Assembly: GCF_001552595.1 (NCBI RefSeq)
Contig: NZ_BCRM01000001.1
Span: 496,001-560,000 of the forward strand
DNA length: 64,000 bases
Reading direction: 5' to 3'
Source of the DNA: Rhodococcus erythropolis NBRC 15567
GTDB lineage: Bacteria; Actinomycetota; Actinomycetes; Mycobacteriales; Mycobacteriaceae
The notes beneath the pieces are model-generated. The model made no database searches. It saw only the letters and a program-made list of their open reading frames with translations, and was not told the DNA's origin. Below are positions 16,029 through 24,992 of the stretch, piece by piece (position 1 is the stretch's first letter; each line of letters begins with the position of its first letter). Both the position numbers and the translations under genes were made by a program.

Positions 16029-16504
16029 CAGGGGATTCTCAACCTCGGAATCGGAGGGGCGGGGAAATCGCCGGGGCGATCGATTTCGGCGAGCAGGTGC
16101 TCGGACCACGTCAGTAGACCGGGGATATCGAGGCCGTGCGGACTCTCGACCTCGTAGTGCCTGATGCGGTCGTGACCCTGGCCGAGGAGTGAGACGGCGC
16201 CGGTGTTGTTGCCCCGAAGCAGATGGGTGAGCCCGACGGCCAACTGAGCCAGTCCCTGCCACAGGTCACGTTCCTCGGGCGGCGCGCTTTTCCACGTTCC
16301 TTCGAGAATCTCGTGTGCGTGGAAAGGCATGCCGTGGTCGAGGAGGCGCTGCGCCTCGGTGATCGACTCGTCTGGTGGCAGGCGTACATCGTCCGGAATG
16401 CGCGGGACACCGCCCGCTGAGTCGCGTGGCAGTGGACGTCCGAGTCCGTCACGGGGCCGCGAATTGAGGGGTTTCCCAGCGGCGTCCCGGTCGCGTTCGG
16501 TCAT
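16028..16504 (-). CDS. DUF309 family protein
   Basis: A protein of 158 residues. After a polar N-terminal stretch it contains the DUF309 helical motif: AQRLLDHGMPFHAHEILEG, then ERDLWQGLAQLAVGLTHLLRGN. The conserved FHAHEILE and WQGLAQ motifs are diagnostic of the domain. No biochemical function is established for the family. It is coupled to the Lon-N-like gene by an ATGA overlap. Confidence 0.85.
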   Translation of the reverse strand: MTERDRDAAGKPLNSRPRDGLGRPLPRDSAGGVPRIPDDVRLPPDESITEAQRLLDHGMPFHAHEILEGTWKSAPPEERDLWQGLAQLAVGLTHLLRGNNTGAVSLLGQGHDRIRHYEVESPHGLDIPGLLTWSEHLLAEIDRPGDFPAPPIPRLRIP

Positions 16505-16644
16505 ACACTCAGCCTAACGGCAGCACCTCGGACGAACCCGCCGAAAGTTTTTTCGAGTCGCCTGTCGATTCCGGGGAGAACCGTTCGTCGTCATGTTGTA
16601 AGGCAAGAAAGCCGGAAGAGAAACAACAGACCAAGGAGTCAGTC

Positions 16645-16989
16645 ATGAAGTACATGTTGCTCATCTACACCGCGCCCGGCGGAGACACCGAACCCCAGTG
16701 CACGTTCGAGGACTGGCAGCAATATGACAAGGAAATGAAGGATGCCGGTATCTGGGTGTCCGGCGATGCCCTCGCCGACCTGACGACTACGACGACGGTT
16801 CGGGTCTCGCAGTCCGGAGAAAAGACCGTCACCGACGGACCCTTCGCTGAAACCCGTGAGATCCTCGGCGGCTACGACGTCATCGACGTTCCTGATCTGG
16901 ATGCGGCGCTGGCCTGGGCCGCGCGGTGCCCCGGCGCGCGCGACGGCGGCAGCGTCGAGGTGCGTCCACTGGCCGGGTTCGGGGACTGA
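16645..16989 (+). CDS. YCII-related (DGPFAE) protein paired with sigma factor
   Basis: A protein of 114 residues with the ferredoxin-like YCII/DGPF fold: KYMLLIY at the start, TVTDGPFAETREILGGYDVIDV in the middle and a C-terminal EVRPLAGFGD. An AAGGAG Shine-Dalgarno lies before ATG 16645. Such genes are regularly found next to ECF42 sigma factors, as here (6 bp gap), and are thought to belong to their signalling unit, though their role is not settled. Confidence 0.92.
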   Translation: MKYMLLIYTAPGGDTEPQCTFEDWQQYDKEMKDAGIWVSGDALADLTTTTTVRVSQSGEKTVTDGPFAETREILGGYDVIDVPDLDAALAWAARCPGARDGGSVEVRPLAGFGD

Positions 16990-16995
16990 TGCGCC

Positions 16996-18237
16996 GTGGA
17001 CGAGCAGGCCGAGAACTCCATCGAGTCAGTGTTCCGGGAGGAACGTGGACGACTCTTGGCCTCGCTCGTCCGCCGTTTCGGTGATCTGGATCTGGCCGAG
17101 GAAGTTACCTCCGAAGCCGTCGAGGCCGCGTTGGTGCACTGGCCGGTGGACGGAGTGCCGGCCAAACCCGGCGCCTGGCTGCTGACCACGGCGCGTCGCA
17201 AAGCCGTCGACAGGCTTCGTCGTGATCAGGCCTATGCGGCGCGATTGGCGGTGATGCAGGTGGACGCCGATCGTGCCGACCCGGCGCCGCCCACGGTCGA
17301 CGGAGAACTTCCCGACGAGCGGTTGCAGCTGTTCTTCACCTGCTCGCACCCGGCGCTGGCCGAGGACGACCGAATCGCACTCACCTTGCGTTGCCTCGGC
17401 GGGTTGACGACGCCCGAAGTTGCTCGGGCCTTCCTCGTTCCTTCGGCGACAATGGCGCAGCGGATCGTGCGTGCGAAGAAGAAGATACGTCAGGCTCGGA
17501 TTCCCTTCCGAACTCCCAGCACCGAAGAACTCCCGGAGCGCCTGCCCGGTGTTCTACAGGTGATCTATTCGGTGTTCACCGAGGGGTATGCCGCCAGTTC
17601 GGGTCCGGATCTGCAACGCGTCGACCTGGCGGTGGAGGCGATCAGGCTGGCGAGGATCTTGCGCGCTTTGCTTCCCGATGAGCGCGAGATCGCCGGGTTG
17701 CTGGCGTTGATGCTTCTCGTCCACGCGCGTCGGGATGCCCGTACCGACGCCGGTGGCGGGATCGTCCTCCTCGAGGACCAGGATCGCGGGTGTTGGGACC
17801 AGCCGATGATCGAGGAAGGCAGCGACCTCGTCGTGGTCGCGTTGACCGGGGGAGCGCCGGGGCCGTACGGGGTGCAGGCTGCCATCGCCGCATTGCATGA
17901 CGAGGCTGCGGATGTGGAGAGCACCGACTGGCCGCAGATCTGCGCGCTCTACGGAGTGCTCCTCACGTTGACGCCTTCGCCTGTCGTCGCAGTCAACAGG
18001 GCAGTGGCGCTGGCGATTCGCGACGGCGAGGAGGTTGGGCTGGCAGCTTTGGAAGAACTGGCAGCGGAGCCCAAACTTGCCGACTACCACCCGTATCACC
18101 TCGCGCGCGCCGAACTGCTCGCGCGGTTGGGGCGCACCGACGCGGCAATGTCTGCATACCGACGTGCGCTGAATCTGGTTGGTACGGAACCGGAGCGGGC
18201 CTACTTGGAGCGTCGGCTCGGTGAGATCTCTGACTGA
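16996..18237 (+). CDS. ECF42-type RNA polymerase sigma factor with C-terminal extension
   Basis: A protein of 413 residues from GTG 16996, much longer than ordinary ECF factors. Sigma region 2 covers about residues 10-80 (FREERGRLLASLVRRFGDLD, then PGAWLLTTARRKAVDRLRRD) and region 4 about residues 115-160 (IALTLRCLGGLTTPEVARAFL). The remaining 230 or so residues are a TPR-like domain (VFTEGYAAS, LARILRALLPDE, AVNRAVALAIRDGEE, YHLARAELLARLGRTDAA). This layout, with the YCII gene upstream, matches the ECF42 group, where the C-terminal domain replaces an anti-sigma factor. Confidence 0.92.
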   Translation: MDEQAENSIESVFREERGRLLASLVRRFGDLDLAEEVTSEAVEAALVHWPVDGVPAKPGAWLLTTARRKAVDRLRRDQAYAARLAVMQVDADRADPAPPTVDGELPDERLQLFFTCSHPALAEDDRIALTLRCLGGLTTPEVARAFLVPSATMAQRIVRAKKKIRQARIPFRTPSTEELPERLPGVLQVIYSVFTEGYAASSGPDLQRVDLAVEAIRLARILRALLPDEREIAGLLALMLLVHARRDARTDAGGGIVLLEDQDRGCWDQPMIEEGSDLVVVALTGGAPGPYGVQAAIAALHDEAADVESTDWPQICALYGVLLTLTPSPVVAVNRAVALAIRDGEEVGLAALEELAAEPKLADYHPYHLARAELLARLGRTDAAMSAYRRALNLVGTEPERAYLERRLGEISD

Positions 18238-18245
18238 TCGGCGCC

Positions 18246-19688
18246 TCAGATCAATTCGAGTCTTCGGGCCATGTCGGACACAAAAACACCTGTCGGATCG
18301 ATATTTCTGCGCATCTGGATCCACTCGTCGATTCGCGGATACATCGAGTGGAAGCTCGCCGCGGTAGTCCGAGAGTCCTTGGCGGTGTAGAGGCGACCGC
18401 CGAATTCGAGTACCCGTTTGTCGAGGGAGGCGACGAACTCACCCAGGCCGGACTTGATCGGGAAGTCGAAGGCCACGTTCCACCCGGACATCGGAAAGCT
18501 CAGTGGGGCAGCGTTTCCCTCGCCGAAAAGTTTGAAGACGTTGAGTGCCGAGTAGTGCCCCGAGCCCTGGATGTCGCGGATGATGCTCTTGAATTCGTCC
18601 ACTGCCTCGACCGGCACCACGAACTGATATTGCAGGAATCCCTTGGACCCGTACGCGCGGTTCCACTCGCCGATGAGGTCGAGTGGGTGATAGAACTGCG
18701 TCAGGTTCTGCACCTTCCCGACGTAGTTGCCGCCGGTGCGGTAGTAGAACTCGCCGATCGCTGACGCCGATAGCTTGTTCATCAAGCCGTTGGGGAAAAC
18801 ATCCGGTGTCGTGAACAGTTGTGGCGCATCGAATTTCAACGGGTTCTTCTGCAATTTCAGCGGAAGCTGGTCGATGGTCGCCAACGAACCACGCGTGATC
18901 GAGGCCCGGCCGAGCTTCGGCGGCGCACTGACTGCATCGAACCAGGCGCTCGAATACGTGTAGTCGGCTTCGCTGCCGTCGCTGTGAAAAGCGACGGTTT
19001 CGTCCAGGCTTGCGGTCAGTGCGCCGTCGTTGACGAAGTATGCCGTTTCGGTCGGCGTCATCTCGAGGGTGACGCGCAGGATGATCCCGGTCAGTCCGAT
19101 CCCGCCGACGGTAGCCCAGAAGAGTTCGGATGTCGGGCCTTGCGGCTCCAGTGTTCGGATACTGCCGTCAGCAGTGAGCAGATCCATCGAGCGGACATGA
19201 TTTCCGAAGCTGCCCTCGGTGTGGTGGTTCTTGCCGTGAATATCGCAGGCGATCGCTCCGCCGATGGTTACCTGGCGTGTTCCGGGGAGTACCGGTACCC
19301 AGAGACCGAATGGTAGCGCCGCGCGCATCAGTTGATCGAGAGAGACTCCCGCGTCCATCTCCACGAGACGGGACTCGGCATCGATCTTGTGAATTCGACG
19401 GAAGGCAGTCATGTCGATGACCAAGCCGCCGGTGTTCTGCGCGTTGTCTCCGTAAGACCGGCCCAGACCACGAGCGATGACTCCACGTCGGAGGTGCAAC
19501 GGCTTGTCCGCGTTGTCGTCTGCGACGCGGGCGACGGCCTTTGCGATCGCCTCTACATCAGGAGTCGAAACGACATGCGAGGTAGTTCGGGCTGTGCGAC
19601 CCCAACCGCCGAGGACGGTGGACGCAGAGGTTGGCAGATCGGTGGCGTAGTCGGACACGAAATCCGAGGGTACCTGTTTGCGGACCAA
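18246..19688 (-). CDS. dprE1: DprE1-like decaprenylphosphoryl-beta-D-ribose 2'-oxidase
   Basis: A protein of 480 residues, very close by eye to mycobacterial DprE1, the FAD enzyme that with DprE2 makes decaprenylphosphoryl-arabinose for arabinogalactan. Recognisable segments: [73 protein letters not shown] and [14 protein letters not shown]. The segment equivalent to GWNICVDFPIK of M. tuberculosis reads [11 protein letters not shown], so the benzothiazinone-target Cys is Ala (codon 18471-18473). No dprE2 is adjacent. The start TTG 19688 is weakly supported; GTG 19658 is an alternative. Confidence 0.92.
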   Translation of the reverse strand: MVRKQVPSDFVSDYATDLPTSASTVLGGWGRTARTTSHVVSTPDVEAIAKAVARVADDNADKPLHLRRGVIARGLGRSYGDNAQNTGGLVIDMTAFRRIHKIDAESRLVEMDAGVSLDQLMRAALPFGLWVPVLPGTRQVTIGGAIACDIHGKNHHTEGSFGNHVRSMDLLTADGSIRTLEPQGPTSELFWATVGGIGLTGIILRVTLEMTPTETAYFVNDGALTASLDETVAFHSDGSEADYTYSSAWFDAVSAPPKLGRASITRGSLATIDQLPLKLQKNPLKFDAPQLFTTPDVFPNGLMNKLSASAIGEFYYRTGGNYVGKVQNLTQFYHPLDLIGEWNRAYGSKGFLQYQFVVPVEAVDEFKSIIRDIQGSGHYSALNVFKLFGEGNAAPLSFPMSGWNVAFDFPIKSGLGEFVASLDKRVLEFGGRLYTAKDSRTTAASFHSMYPRIDEWIQMRRNIDPTGVFVSDMARRLELI

Positions 19689-19719
19689 CCGGTCTGAAAC
19701 CGATGGATGCTCGGTTCGC

Positions 19720-20298
19720 CTATCGCGGGACGTCGAGATCGAAGTACAGGGTCTCGGACCAGTAACCGAGGCCGAGCTCGCGTAGCGGTTCCTCGACGCT
19801 CTCCTGAGTCGGCGTGAACAGCCGCTCCCAGAAGCGCGGCTTGGCGGGTGCGAGTGTGGCCAGCGCCGCCTCCATCTCGGCGTCGATGTCCGCCAGACCG
19901 GTCATCAGGGCCGTGCCCTGTTCGGCGAACGGTTCGTCGTCCATGTCGAAGATCTCGCCACACTCGAGGACGAAGTAGTGGTCGGGCTCGGTGTGGCTGC
20001 GCAGGAAACGCAGCGCATCGCCGGCCATCGTGCCGAGTTCGGGGTGATCGATTCTGCCGAGGAAGTCTTCGAGCCGGGCGATACCAGGACCGCAGGGCGC
20101 GGTGACCGCGATCAGGTCTGGGGTGTCGTCCCAGATGACCGACTGGTGGGCGAAGGGATTCACGGACACAAGGATCCTCGGGACCAGCGGTATCGCGTAC
20201 GACCACTCGGAGATACCGGTGAGACCTCGGGCGCGAGCGGCAGCCGGATTCTCATGCGGAGCAACAGGGGTCGAGTAGAGATAGGTGCGGTTGGCCAC
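19720..20298 (-). CDS. Hypothetical protein
   Basis: A protein of 192 residues from GTG 20298 ([17 protein letters not shown]). It has no signal peptide or membrane segment and is acidic. Segments such as [21 protein letters not shown] and [18 protein letters not shown] look like a globular cytosolic protein. I do not recognise the family. It sits between the DprE1-like and TetR genes on the same strand, with 31 bp to the former. Confidence 0.65.
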   Translation of the reverse strand: MANRTYLYSTPVAPHENPAAARARGLTGISEWSYAIPLVPRILVSVNPFAHQSVIWDDTPDLIAVTAPCGPGIARLEDFLGRIDHPELGTMAGDALRFLRSHTEPDHYFVLECGEIFDMDDEPFAEQGTALMTGLADIDAEMEAALATLAPAKPRFWERLFTPTQESVEEPLRELGLGYWSETLYFDLDVPR

Positions 20299-20333
20299 TG
20301 GCCGAGTCCTTTCTGCGGTCGGTGTCACCTGAT

Positions 20334-20933
20334 TCAGGCGGCGCCCACCATCCTCAATGCCAGGTCTCCGTACAGTTTTCCAATGTCTTCCGGATTCGTG
20401 TAATTGCCGGCTGGGAACCAGCGGCACACGTCGACGCACAGGGACATCAAGGCGAGGGTGACGCCTTCGGCATCGGGGATTGTGAAGTCGCCCGACTGGA
20501 CGCCGGCGTCGACAACCTCCCGGACCACCCGCGTCGTGCTGCGACGAAGCGCGACGACGGTTCGGTAGTGCTCTGGTGTGAGTGCAGTGAGTTCGTATTG
20601 GACGACGCGAGCGAGTGAGTGGTGCCCGGCCTGCCAACTGGCGAAGGTGCTGACCAGTTCCTGGAGGCGAACGGACGGCTCTTCACCCGGTCTGTCGGCG
20701 CCCTCGACCACCTTCAACGCTTCGGTGTGCCCTTCGAAGCTGATCGCGAAAAGCAGCTCTTCTTTCGAGCGATAGTGCGGGTACATGGCGGCGGGACTCA
20801 TGTCGAGTCGTGCGGCGATGTCACGGGTGGTGGTGCCGCCGTAGCCCGCGGAGGCAAAAGCGTCCACGGCTGCCGCGCGGATACGGGCCGCAGCTTTGGA
20901 GGGGCTGATCACCACGTCAGGTGAATCGCTCAC
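20334..20933 (-). CDS. TetR-family regulator of the divergent acyl-CoA dehydrogenase gene
   Basis: A protein of 199 residues. The N-terminal helix-turn-helix reads RIRAAAVDAFASAGYGGTTT then AARLDMSPAAMYPHYRSKEEL, and a TetR ligand domain follows. It is divergent from an acyl-CoA dehydrogenase gene, and two tandem TAAGC-N4-GCTTA palindromes lie between the genes, so it probably represses lipid- or acyl-CoA-related genes and is released by an acyl-CoA (inferred). Confidence 0.9.
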   Translation of the reverse strand: MSDSPDVVISPSKAAARIRAAAVDAFASAGYGGTTTRDIAARLDMSPAAMYPHYRSKEELLFAISFEGHTEALKVVEGADRPGEEPSVRLQELVSTFASWQAGHHSLARVVQYELTALTPEHYRTVVALRRSTTRVVREVVDAGVQSGDFTIPDAEGVTLALMSLCVDVCRWFPAGNYTNPEDIGKLYGDLALRMVGAA

Positions 20934-20991
20934 GGTTTCCTCCAGGTGTGACGGATTTCGATGTTGACAATATCCCGCTCTCGATTCACTA

Positions 20992-21024
20992 TAAGCAGAT
21001 GCTTAGATTCTAAGCGGATGCTTA
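20992..21024. promoter_or_regulatory. Two tandem TAAGCrGATGCTTA palindromes (TetR operators)
   Basis: TAAGCAGATGCTTA (20992-21005) and TAAGCGGATGCTTA (21011-21024) are near-identical dyads with a 19-bp period, placing them on nearly the same face of the helix. They lie between the divergent TetR and acyl-CoA dehydrogenase genes, about 50 bp before the latter. A TTGACA lies upstream at 20964-20969. Confidence 0.75.
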
Positions 21025-21073
21025 GGAACATCGTTACGTGTGGCATTGCCACGCCGAAAGGAAGCAACTCGTC

Positions 21074-22219
21074 ATGCGTCGCACTCTGTACGGACCCGAT
21101 CACGAGGCATTTCGCGAATCTGCCCGCGAATTCGTCAACCGGAACATCCTTCCGGTCGCAGAGAAGCTGATCGACCAGCGCTTCATCGATCGTGAAATCT
21201 GGCTCGAAGCGGGACGCAACGGCTTCCTCGGACTCGAGGTTCCAGAGGCGTACGGCGGAAGCGAAGCCGGCGACTACCGCTTCAACGCTGTTCTGGCCGA
21301 AGAACTCTCGCGTGCCAGTGCAGCTGTTGCCTCGAGCTTCGGCATCCATGCCGACGTCGTTGCTCCGTACCTCGTTCAGCTCACCACCGAAGAGCAGAAG
21401 CAGCGTTGGCTGCCCAAGTTCTGCACCGGTGAGATGCTGACGGCCATCGGCATGACCGAGCCTTCCGGCGGATCCGACCTCGCCTCGCTCAAGACCACTG
21501 CGGTCAAGGACGGCGACGACTGGATCATCAACGGCTCCAAGACCTTCATCACCAACGGCTACAACGCTGATCTCGTGATCGTGGCGGCGCGGACCAGTCC
21601 CGAGAAGAAGTCCAAGGGCATCACGCTCTTTGCCGTCGAAACCGGCATGGAAGGTTTCGAGCGCGGACGCAAGCTCGACAAGGTCGGCCAGCACGAGTCC
21701 GATACCGCCGAACTGTTCTTCGAGAACGTTCGCGTGCCGTCCACCAACATCATCGGTGAGATCGACCGCGGCTTCATCCACATGATGGAAATGCTGCCGC
21801 AGGAGCGCGTCGGCGCTGCGGTGTCCAACATCGCGCACGCTGCTCCGATCCTCGAAGAGACGCTGCAATATGCCAAGGACCGCAAGGCTTTCGGTCAGCC
21901 GATCGGCTCGCTGCAGTGGAACAAATTCCTTCTCGCGGATCTCGTGACCCGCATCGAGGTCACCCAGGCTTACGTCGACAACTGCGTCGCAGCACACGCT
22001 GCCGGCGAGCTGACCGCCATCGACGCCGCCAAGGCGAAGTGGTGGACCGCGCAGGTTCAGAACGAGGTCCTCGATCACTGTGTTCAGTTGCACGGCGGCT
22101 ACGGCTTCATGACCGAGTACCGCGCCGCTCGCGCGTGGATGGACGCCCGCGTCACCAAGATCTGGGCGGGATCCAACGAGATCATGAAGGAACTCATCGG
22201 CCGCGATCTCGGCCTGTAA
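21074..22219 (+). CDS. Acyl-CoA dehydrogenase
   Basis: A protein of 381 residues from ATG 21074 (GAAAGGAAG upstream), the standard length. FAD- and substrate-binding motifs are present: MTEPSGGSDLASLKT, WIINGSKTFITNGYNADL, and the C-terminal LHGGYGFMTEYRAARAWMDA and KIWAGSNEIMKELIGRDL. The segment GSNEIMK follows the FadE pattern. It oxidises an acyl-CoA to the 2-enoyl-CoA in fatty-acid or related catabolism; chain specificity is unknown. The SDR gene downstream is likely cotranscribed. Confidence 0.95.
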   Translation: MRRTLYGPDHEAFRESAREFVNRNILPVAEKLIDQRFIDREIWLEAGRNGFLGLEVPEAYGGSEAGDYRFNAVLAEELSRASAAVASSFGIHADVVAPYLVQLTTEEQKQRWLPKFCTGEMLTAIGMTEPSGGSDLASLKTTAVKDGDDWIINGSKTFITNGYNADLVIVAARTSPEKKSKGITLFAVETGMEGFERGRKLDKVGQHESDTAELFFENVRVPSTNIIGEIDRGFIHMMEMLPQERVGAAVSNIAHAAPILEETLQYAKDRKAFGQPIGSLQWNKFLLADLVTRIEVTQAYVDNCVAAHAAGELTAIDAAKAKWWTAQVQNEVLDHCVQLHGGYGFMTEYRAARAWMDARVTKIWAGSNEIMKELIGRDLGL

Positions 22220-22226
22220 TTTCGCA

Positions 22227-22277
22227 ACTGCAGTCCATATGTCACTGCAGTCGATACGTCACTGCAGTCCATACGTC
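22227..22277. repeat. 17-bp tandem repeat, three copies
   Basis: ACTGCAGTCCATATGTC (22227), ACTGCAGTCGATACGTC (22244) and ACTGCAGTCCATACGTC (22261) follow each other without gaps in the 95-bp space between the acyl-CoA dehydrogenase and SDR genes. Each unit begins with the palindrome ACTGCAGT. It may be a recent slippage expansion or a regulator array; no function is known. Confidence 0.9.
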
Positions 22278-22314
22278 ACTTCCCGAACCCGACGACACAG
22301 GAGCATCACCGCGC

Positions 22315-23076
22315 ATGTCTGTTCTCGACAAGTTCTCTCTGACCGATCGAGTGGTCATCGTGACCGGTGCGTCGTCGGGCCTCGGGGTGGCGTTTGCGAA
22401 AGCCGCAGCAGAGGCGGGTGCGGACGTCGTCCTCGCTGCTCGCCGCGTCGACAAGCTCGAAGACACGGCCAAGCTCGTGCGTGACGCAGGCCGCGAAGCG
22501 TTGTGCGTGGCCACCGACATCGTCGATCCGGCTCAGGCTCAGAACATGGTCGACGCCGCGATGGAGAAGTTCGGCCGCGTGGACGTGCTGGTCAACAACG
22601 CCGGCGTCGGAACCGCTGTTCCGGCGACCCGTGAGACCCCGGACCAGTTCCGCGCCGTCATCGACATCAACCTCAATGGGTCCTACTGGGCAGCGCAGGC
22701 CTGCGGCCGCGTCATGCTCCCGGGCAGCTCCATCGTCAACATCTCGAGCATTCTCGGATTGACGACCGCCGGACTCCCACAGGCCGCCTATGCGGCGAGC
22801 AAGGCAGGCGTCGTCGGGTTGACCCGTGACCTCGCACAGCAGTGGGGAACGCGCAAGGGCATTCGCGTCAACGCGATCGCGCCCGGCTTCTTCAAGTCGG
22901 AAATGACAGACCAATACAACGACGGTTACTTGGACGCGATGGCTCCGCGCCTGATCCTCGGCCGCATGGGCGATCCGGAAGAGCTCGCGGCCACCATGGT
23001 GTGGCTCGCGTCCGAGGCAGGCGGATACGTCACCGGTCAGACCATCGCCGTCGACGGAGGAATCACCATCACCTGA
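22315..23076 (+). CDS. SDR-family oxidoreductase
   Basis: A protein of 253 residues. The classical SDR motifs are TGASSGLGVAFA (NAD(P) binding), NNAGVGT, the catalytic Ser in VNISSILG, and YAASKAG (Tyr/Lys); it ends GQTIAVDGGITIT. It lies after an acyl-CoA dehydrogenase gene and probably acts as a 3-hydroxyacyl-CoA or alcohol dehydrogenase in the same catabolic route (inferred). Confidence 0.93.
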   Translation: MSVLDKFSLTDRVVIVTGASSGLGVAFAKAAAEAGADVVLAARRVDKLEDTAKLVRDAGREALCVATDIVDPAQAQNMVDAAMEKFGRVDVLVNNAGVGTAVPATRETPDQFRAVIDINLNGSYWAAQACGRVMLPGSSIVNISSILGLTTAGLPQAAYAASKAGVVGLTRDLAQQWGTRKGIRVNAIAPGFFKSEMTDQYNDGYLDAMAPRLILGRMGDPEELAATMVWLASEAGGYVTGQTIAVDGGITIT

Positions 23077-23119
23077 CGCCGATGCCGAGATGTCGCCGGC
23101 TTTGCCGTATAAGTAGCTG

Positions 23120-23821
23120 GTGACCTCTCGCGCCGAACCTCAGGAGAACTGGGAAGACCGTCCGCCACCATCCATGGCTGCGACGGAGCTTCTGCGTGAC
23201 CTGCCGGTGACTGCCCGCGGCGTCCGGACCAGGGCTTCTCTGGTCGCAGCGGCTCGAACGGTGTTCGAGCGAGCGGGGTACCTCGACGCCCGGCTGACCG
23301 ACATCACCAAGGAAGCGAACTGCTCCACCGGCACGTTCTACACCTACTTCGACAACAAAGAGCAGATCTTCGCCGCAGTTCTCGACGTTGCGCAGGAAGA
23401 CATGTTGCACCCCGGCATGGGACGGGTCCGCGACGTCGACAATCCGTATGCGGTCCTCGAATCGAGTAACCGTGCCTACCTGACGGCTTTCCGCCGCAAC
23501 GCCAAACTGATGGGTCTGCTCGAGCAGGTATCGCACATCGATCCGGCCTTCGCGAAACTGCGTCGGGACCGAGCCGAGACCTTCATTTCTCGCAATGCGC
23601 GAGCCATCGAACGCCTGCAAGCAGCTGGCAAGGCAGACGGCTCACTGGATCCGCTGCTGGCTTCCCGAGCACTGTCGGCGATGGTGAGCCGTCTTGCCTA
23701 CAGTTCGTTCGTCTCCGAGGAACCTGGCGCCGACGGCAACCCCGTCCCGTTCGAGGACGTCGTCAAGACGGCTACCCAGGTGTGGGCCAACGCGCTGGGC
23801 CTCGAAGGCGACCGCGGGTAG
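23120..23821 (+). CDS. TetR-family transcriptional regulator
   Basis: A protein of 233 residues from GTG 23120; an internal ATG at 23174 (AATELLRDLP) is a possible alternative, since the helix-turn-helix only begins near residue 36. The HTH is SLVAAARTVFERAGYLDARL then ITKEANCSTGTFYTYFDNKE. The ligand domain is helical and unassigned. It lies 43 bp after the SDR gene and 2 bp from the convergent SRPBCC gene. Confidence 0.9.
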   Translation: MTSRAEPQENWEDRPPPSMAATELLRDLPVTARGVRTRASLVAAARTVFERAGYLDARLTDITKEANCSTGTFYTYFDNKEQIFAAVLDVAQEDMLHPGMGRVRDVDNPYAVLESSNRAYLTAFRRNAKLMGLLEQVSHIDPAFAKLRRDRAETFISRNARAIERLQAAGKADGSLDPLLASRALSAMVSRLAYSSFVSEEPGADGNPVPFEDVVKTATQVWANALGLEGDRG

Positions 23822-23823
23822 TT

Positions 23824-24285
23824 TCAGCCTTCGCCGCGGGCCGCGAACTGCTGCTCGAGGCTGTGGCGCAACGTCTCCTCGCTGTTCCTGACAGCGTTTT
23901 CGACGAACGGCCCGATCAAGCGGCCGAGAGCTTTGCCGGCAATGCCGCCGGGGAGTTTGTAGGCGAAGTCGACGGAAAGCGCGGTCTTGGAATCGTCGAT
24001 CGCGGCGAACTCCCACGTGGACGAGTTGGATACACCGCCGAGCGAAGACAGCTTGATGATCCGATTCTTCTCCCACTCGGTGACCTCGAGCTTGGAGCGC
24101 AACGTGCTTGGCCCGATCTGCATGGCCGCGTCGAACGTGGCGCCGAGCCCCTGATCGAACTCTCCGAACGGTGTGAACTCGGAAACACCGAACATCCACG
24201 TCGGGACGTTGCGGTAGTCGTCGATGTAGTCGAAGGCGACATCAACCGGCACGGCAGCAACCGCGGAGTGGCGAACATGGATCAT
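23824..24285 (-). CDS. SRPBCC-family (polyketide cyclase/START-like) protein
   Basis: A protein of 153 residues from ATG 24285. The START-like pattern includes VPVDVAFDYIDDYRNVPTWM near the N terminus, TLRSKLEVTEWEKNRIIKL, and a C-terminal amphipathic helix (FVENAVRNSEETLRHSLEQQ). Such proteins bind hydrophobic ligands in a helix-grip cavity. It is divergent from a TetR gene; no ligand can be assigned. Confidence 0.88.
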   Translation of the reverse strand: MIHVRHSAVAAVPVDVAFDYIDDYRNVPTWMFGVSEFTPFGEFDQGLGATFDAAMQIGPSTLRSKLEVTEWEKNRIIKLSSLGGVSNSSTWEFAAIDDSKTALSVDFAYKLPGGIAGKALGRLIGPFVENAVRNSEETLRHSLEQQFAARGEG

Positions 24286-24374
24286 GACTGGTCCCTGTCT
24301 TTCGGTGAACATCGACTGTAACCAATGGCACCGACGCGTTCGGCGGCGGCGCAACGGCGATCTACGGTATCGGT

Positions 24375-24986
24375 ATGACGAACGAGCTTCCGGTACGCGG
24401 GTCCTGGCGCGATTACGAAGACCTGGGACTGCCGAAACCGCTCGCTGCGGCGCTGGAGGCGTTCGTCGAGCAGGGCTATCACGGGACTTCGATCCGTGAC
24501 GTCGCGTCGCGGTCCGGGCTGTCGGTGCCGGGGCTCTACCATCACTACCCGTCCAAGCAGGCTCTGTTGATCGGTCTGGCGACCGTGGTGATGACGGAGT
24601 TGTTGGAGCGAAGCCGCGCCGCCGAACTCGATGCCGGGGACGATCCCTCGGATCGCTTCGACGCGGTGATCGAATCTCTGTTGCGGTTCCACATGTTTCG
24701 ACGCGAGCAGTCGTTCGTCGCTTCCTCCGAGATCCGCAGCATGGAGCCCGACAGCCGGGCTAGTTACATCGCGCAGCGCGACGAACAGCAGAAGCAGGTG
24801 GACCGGATCGTCCTCGACGGCGTTGCTTCGGGCGTGTTCGAGGCCGACCATCCCGAGGATGCCAGCCGAGCTGTCGTGACGATGTGCGTCGCCGTCGCGG
24901 TGTGGTACCGACCGGACGGTGAGTTGTCTCCGGACGAGTTGGTGGAGAGGTATCTGGAGATAGCGCGTCGGATGGTGGGGGCGTAG
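24375..24986 (+). CDS. TetR-family transcriptional regulator (KstR2/fatty-acid type)
   Basis: A protein of 203 residues. The HTH is ALEAFVEQGYHGTSIRDVAS then SGLSVPGLYHHYPSKQALL. The C-terminal region REQSFVASSEIRSMEPDSRA resembles regulators of steroid- and fatty-acid-degradation genes (KstR2-like), which bind CoA thioesters. It is divergent from the SRPBCC gene and 6 bp from the end of a convergent TetR gene. The target is unknown. Confidence 0.88.
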   Translation: MTNELPVRGSWRDYEDLGLPKPLAAALEAFVEQGYHGTSIRDVASRSGLSVPGLYHHYPSKQALLIGLATVVMTELLERSRAAELDAGDDPSDRFDAVIESLLRFHMFRREQSFVASSEIRSMEPDSRASYIAQRDEQQKQVDRIVLDGVASGVFEADHPEDASRAVVTMCVAVAVWYRPDGELSPDELVERYLEIARRMVGA

Positions 24987-24992
24987 GGGCGA

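Noticed and set aside
20930-22093. Long open frame of 387 codons on the minus strand opposite the acyl-CoA dehydrogenase
   Set aside because: It is a codon-bias shadow of the real gene; it has no family motif, and the plus-strand protein is unmistakable.
22227-22277. CRISPR array
   Set aside because: The three 17-bp units abut with no unique spacers; it is a plain tandem repeat.
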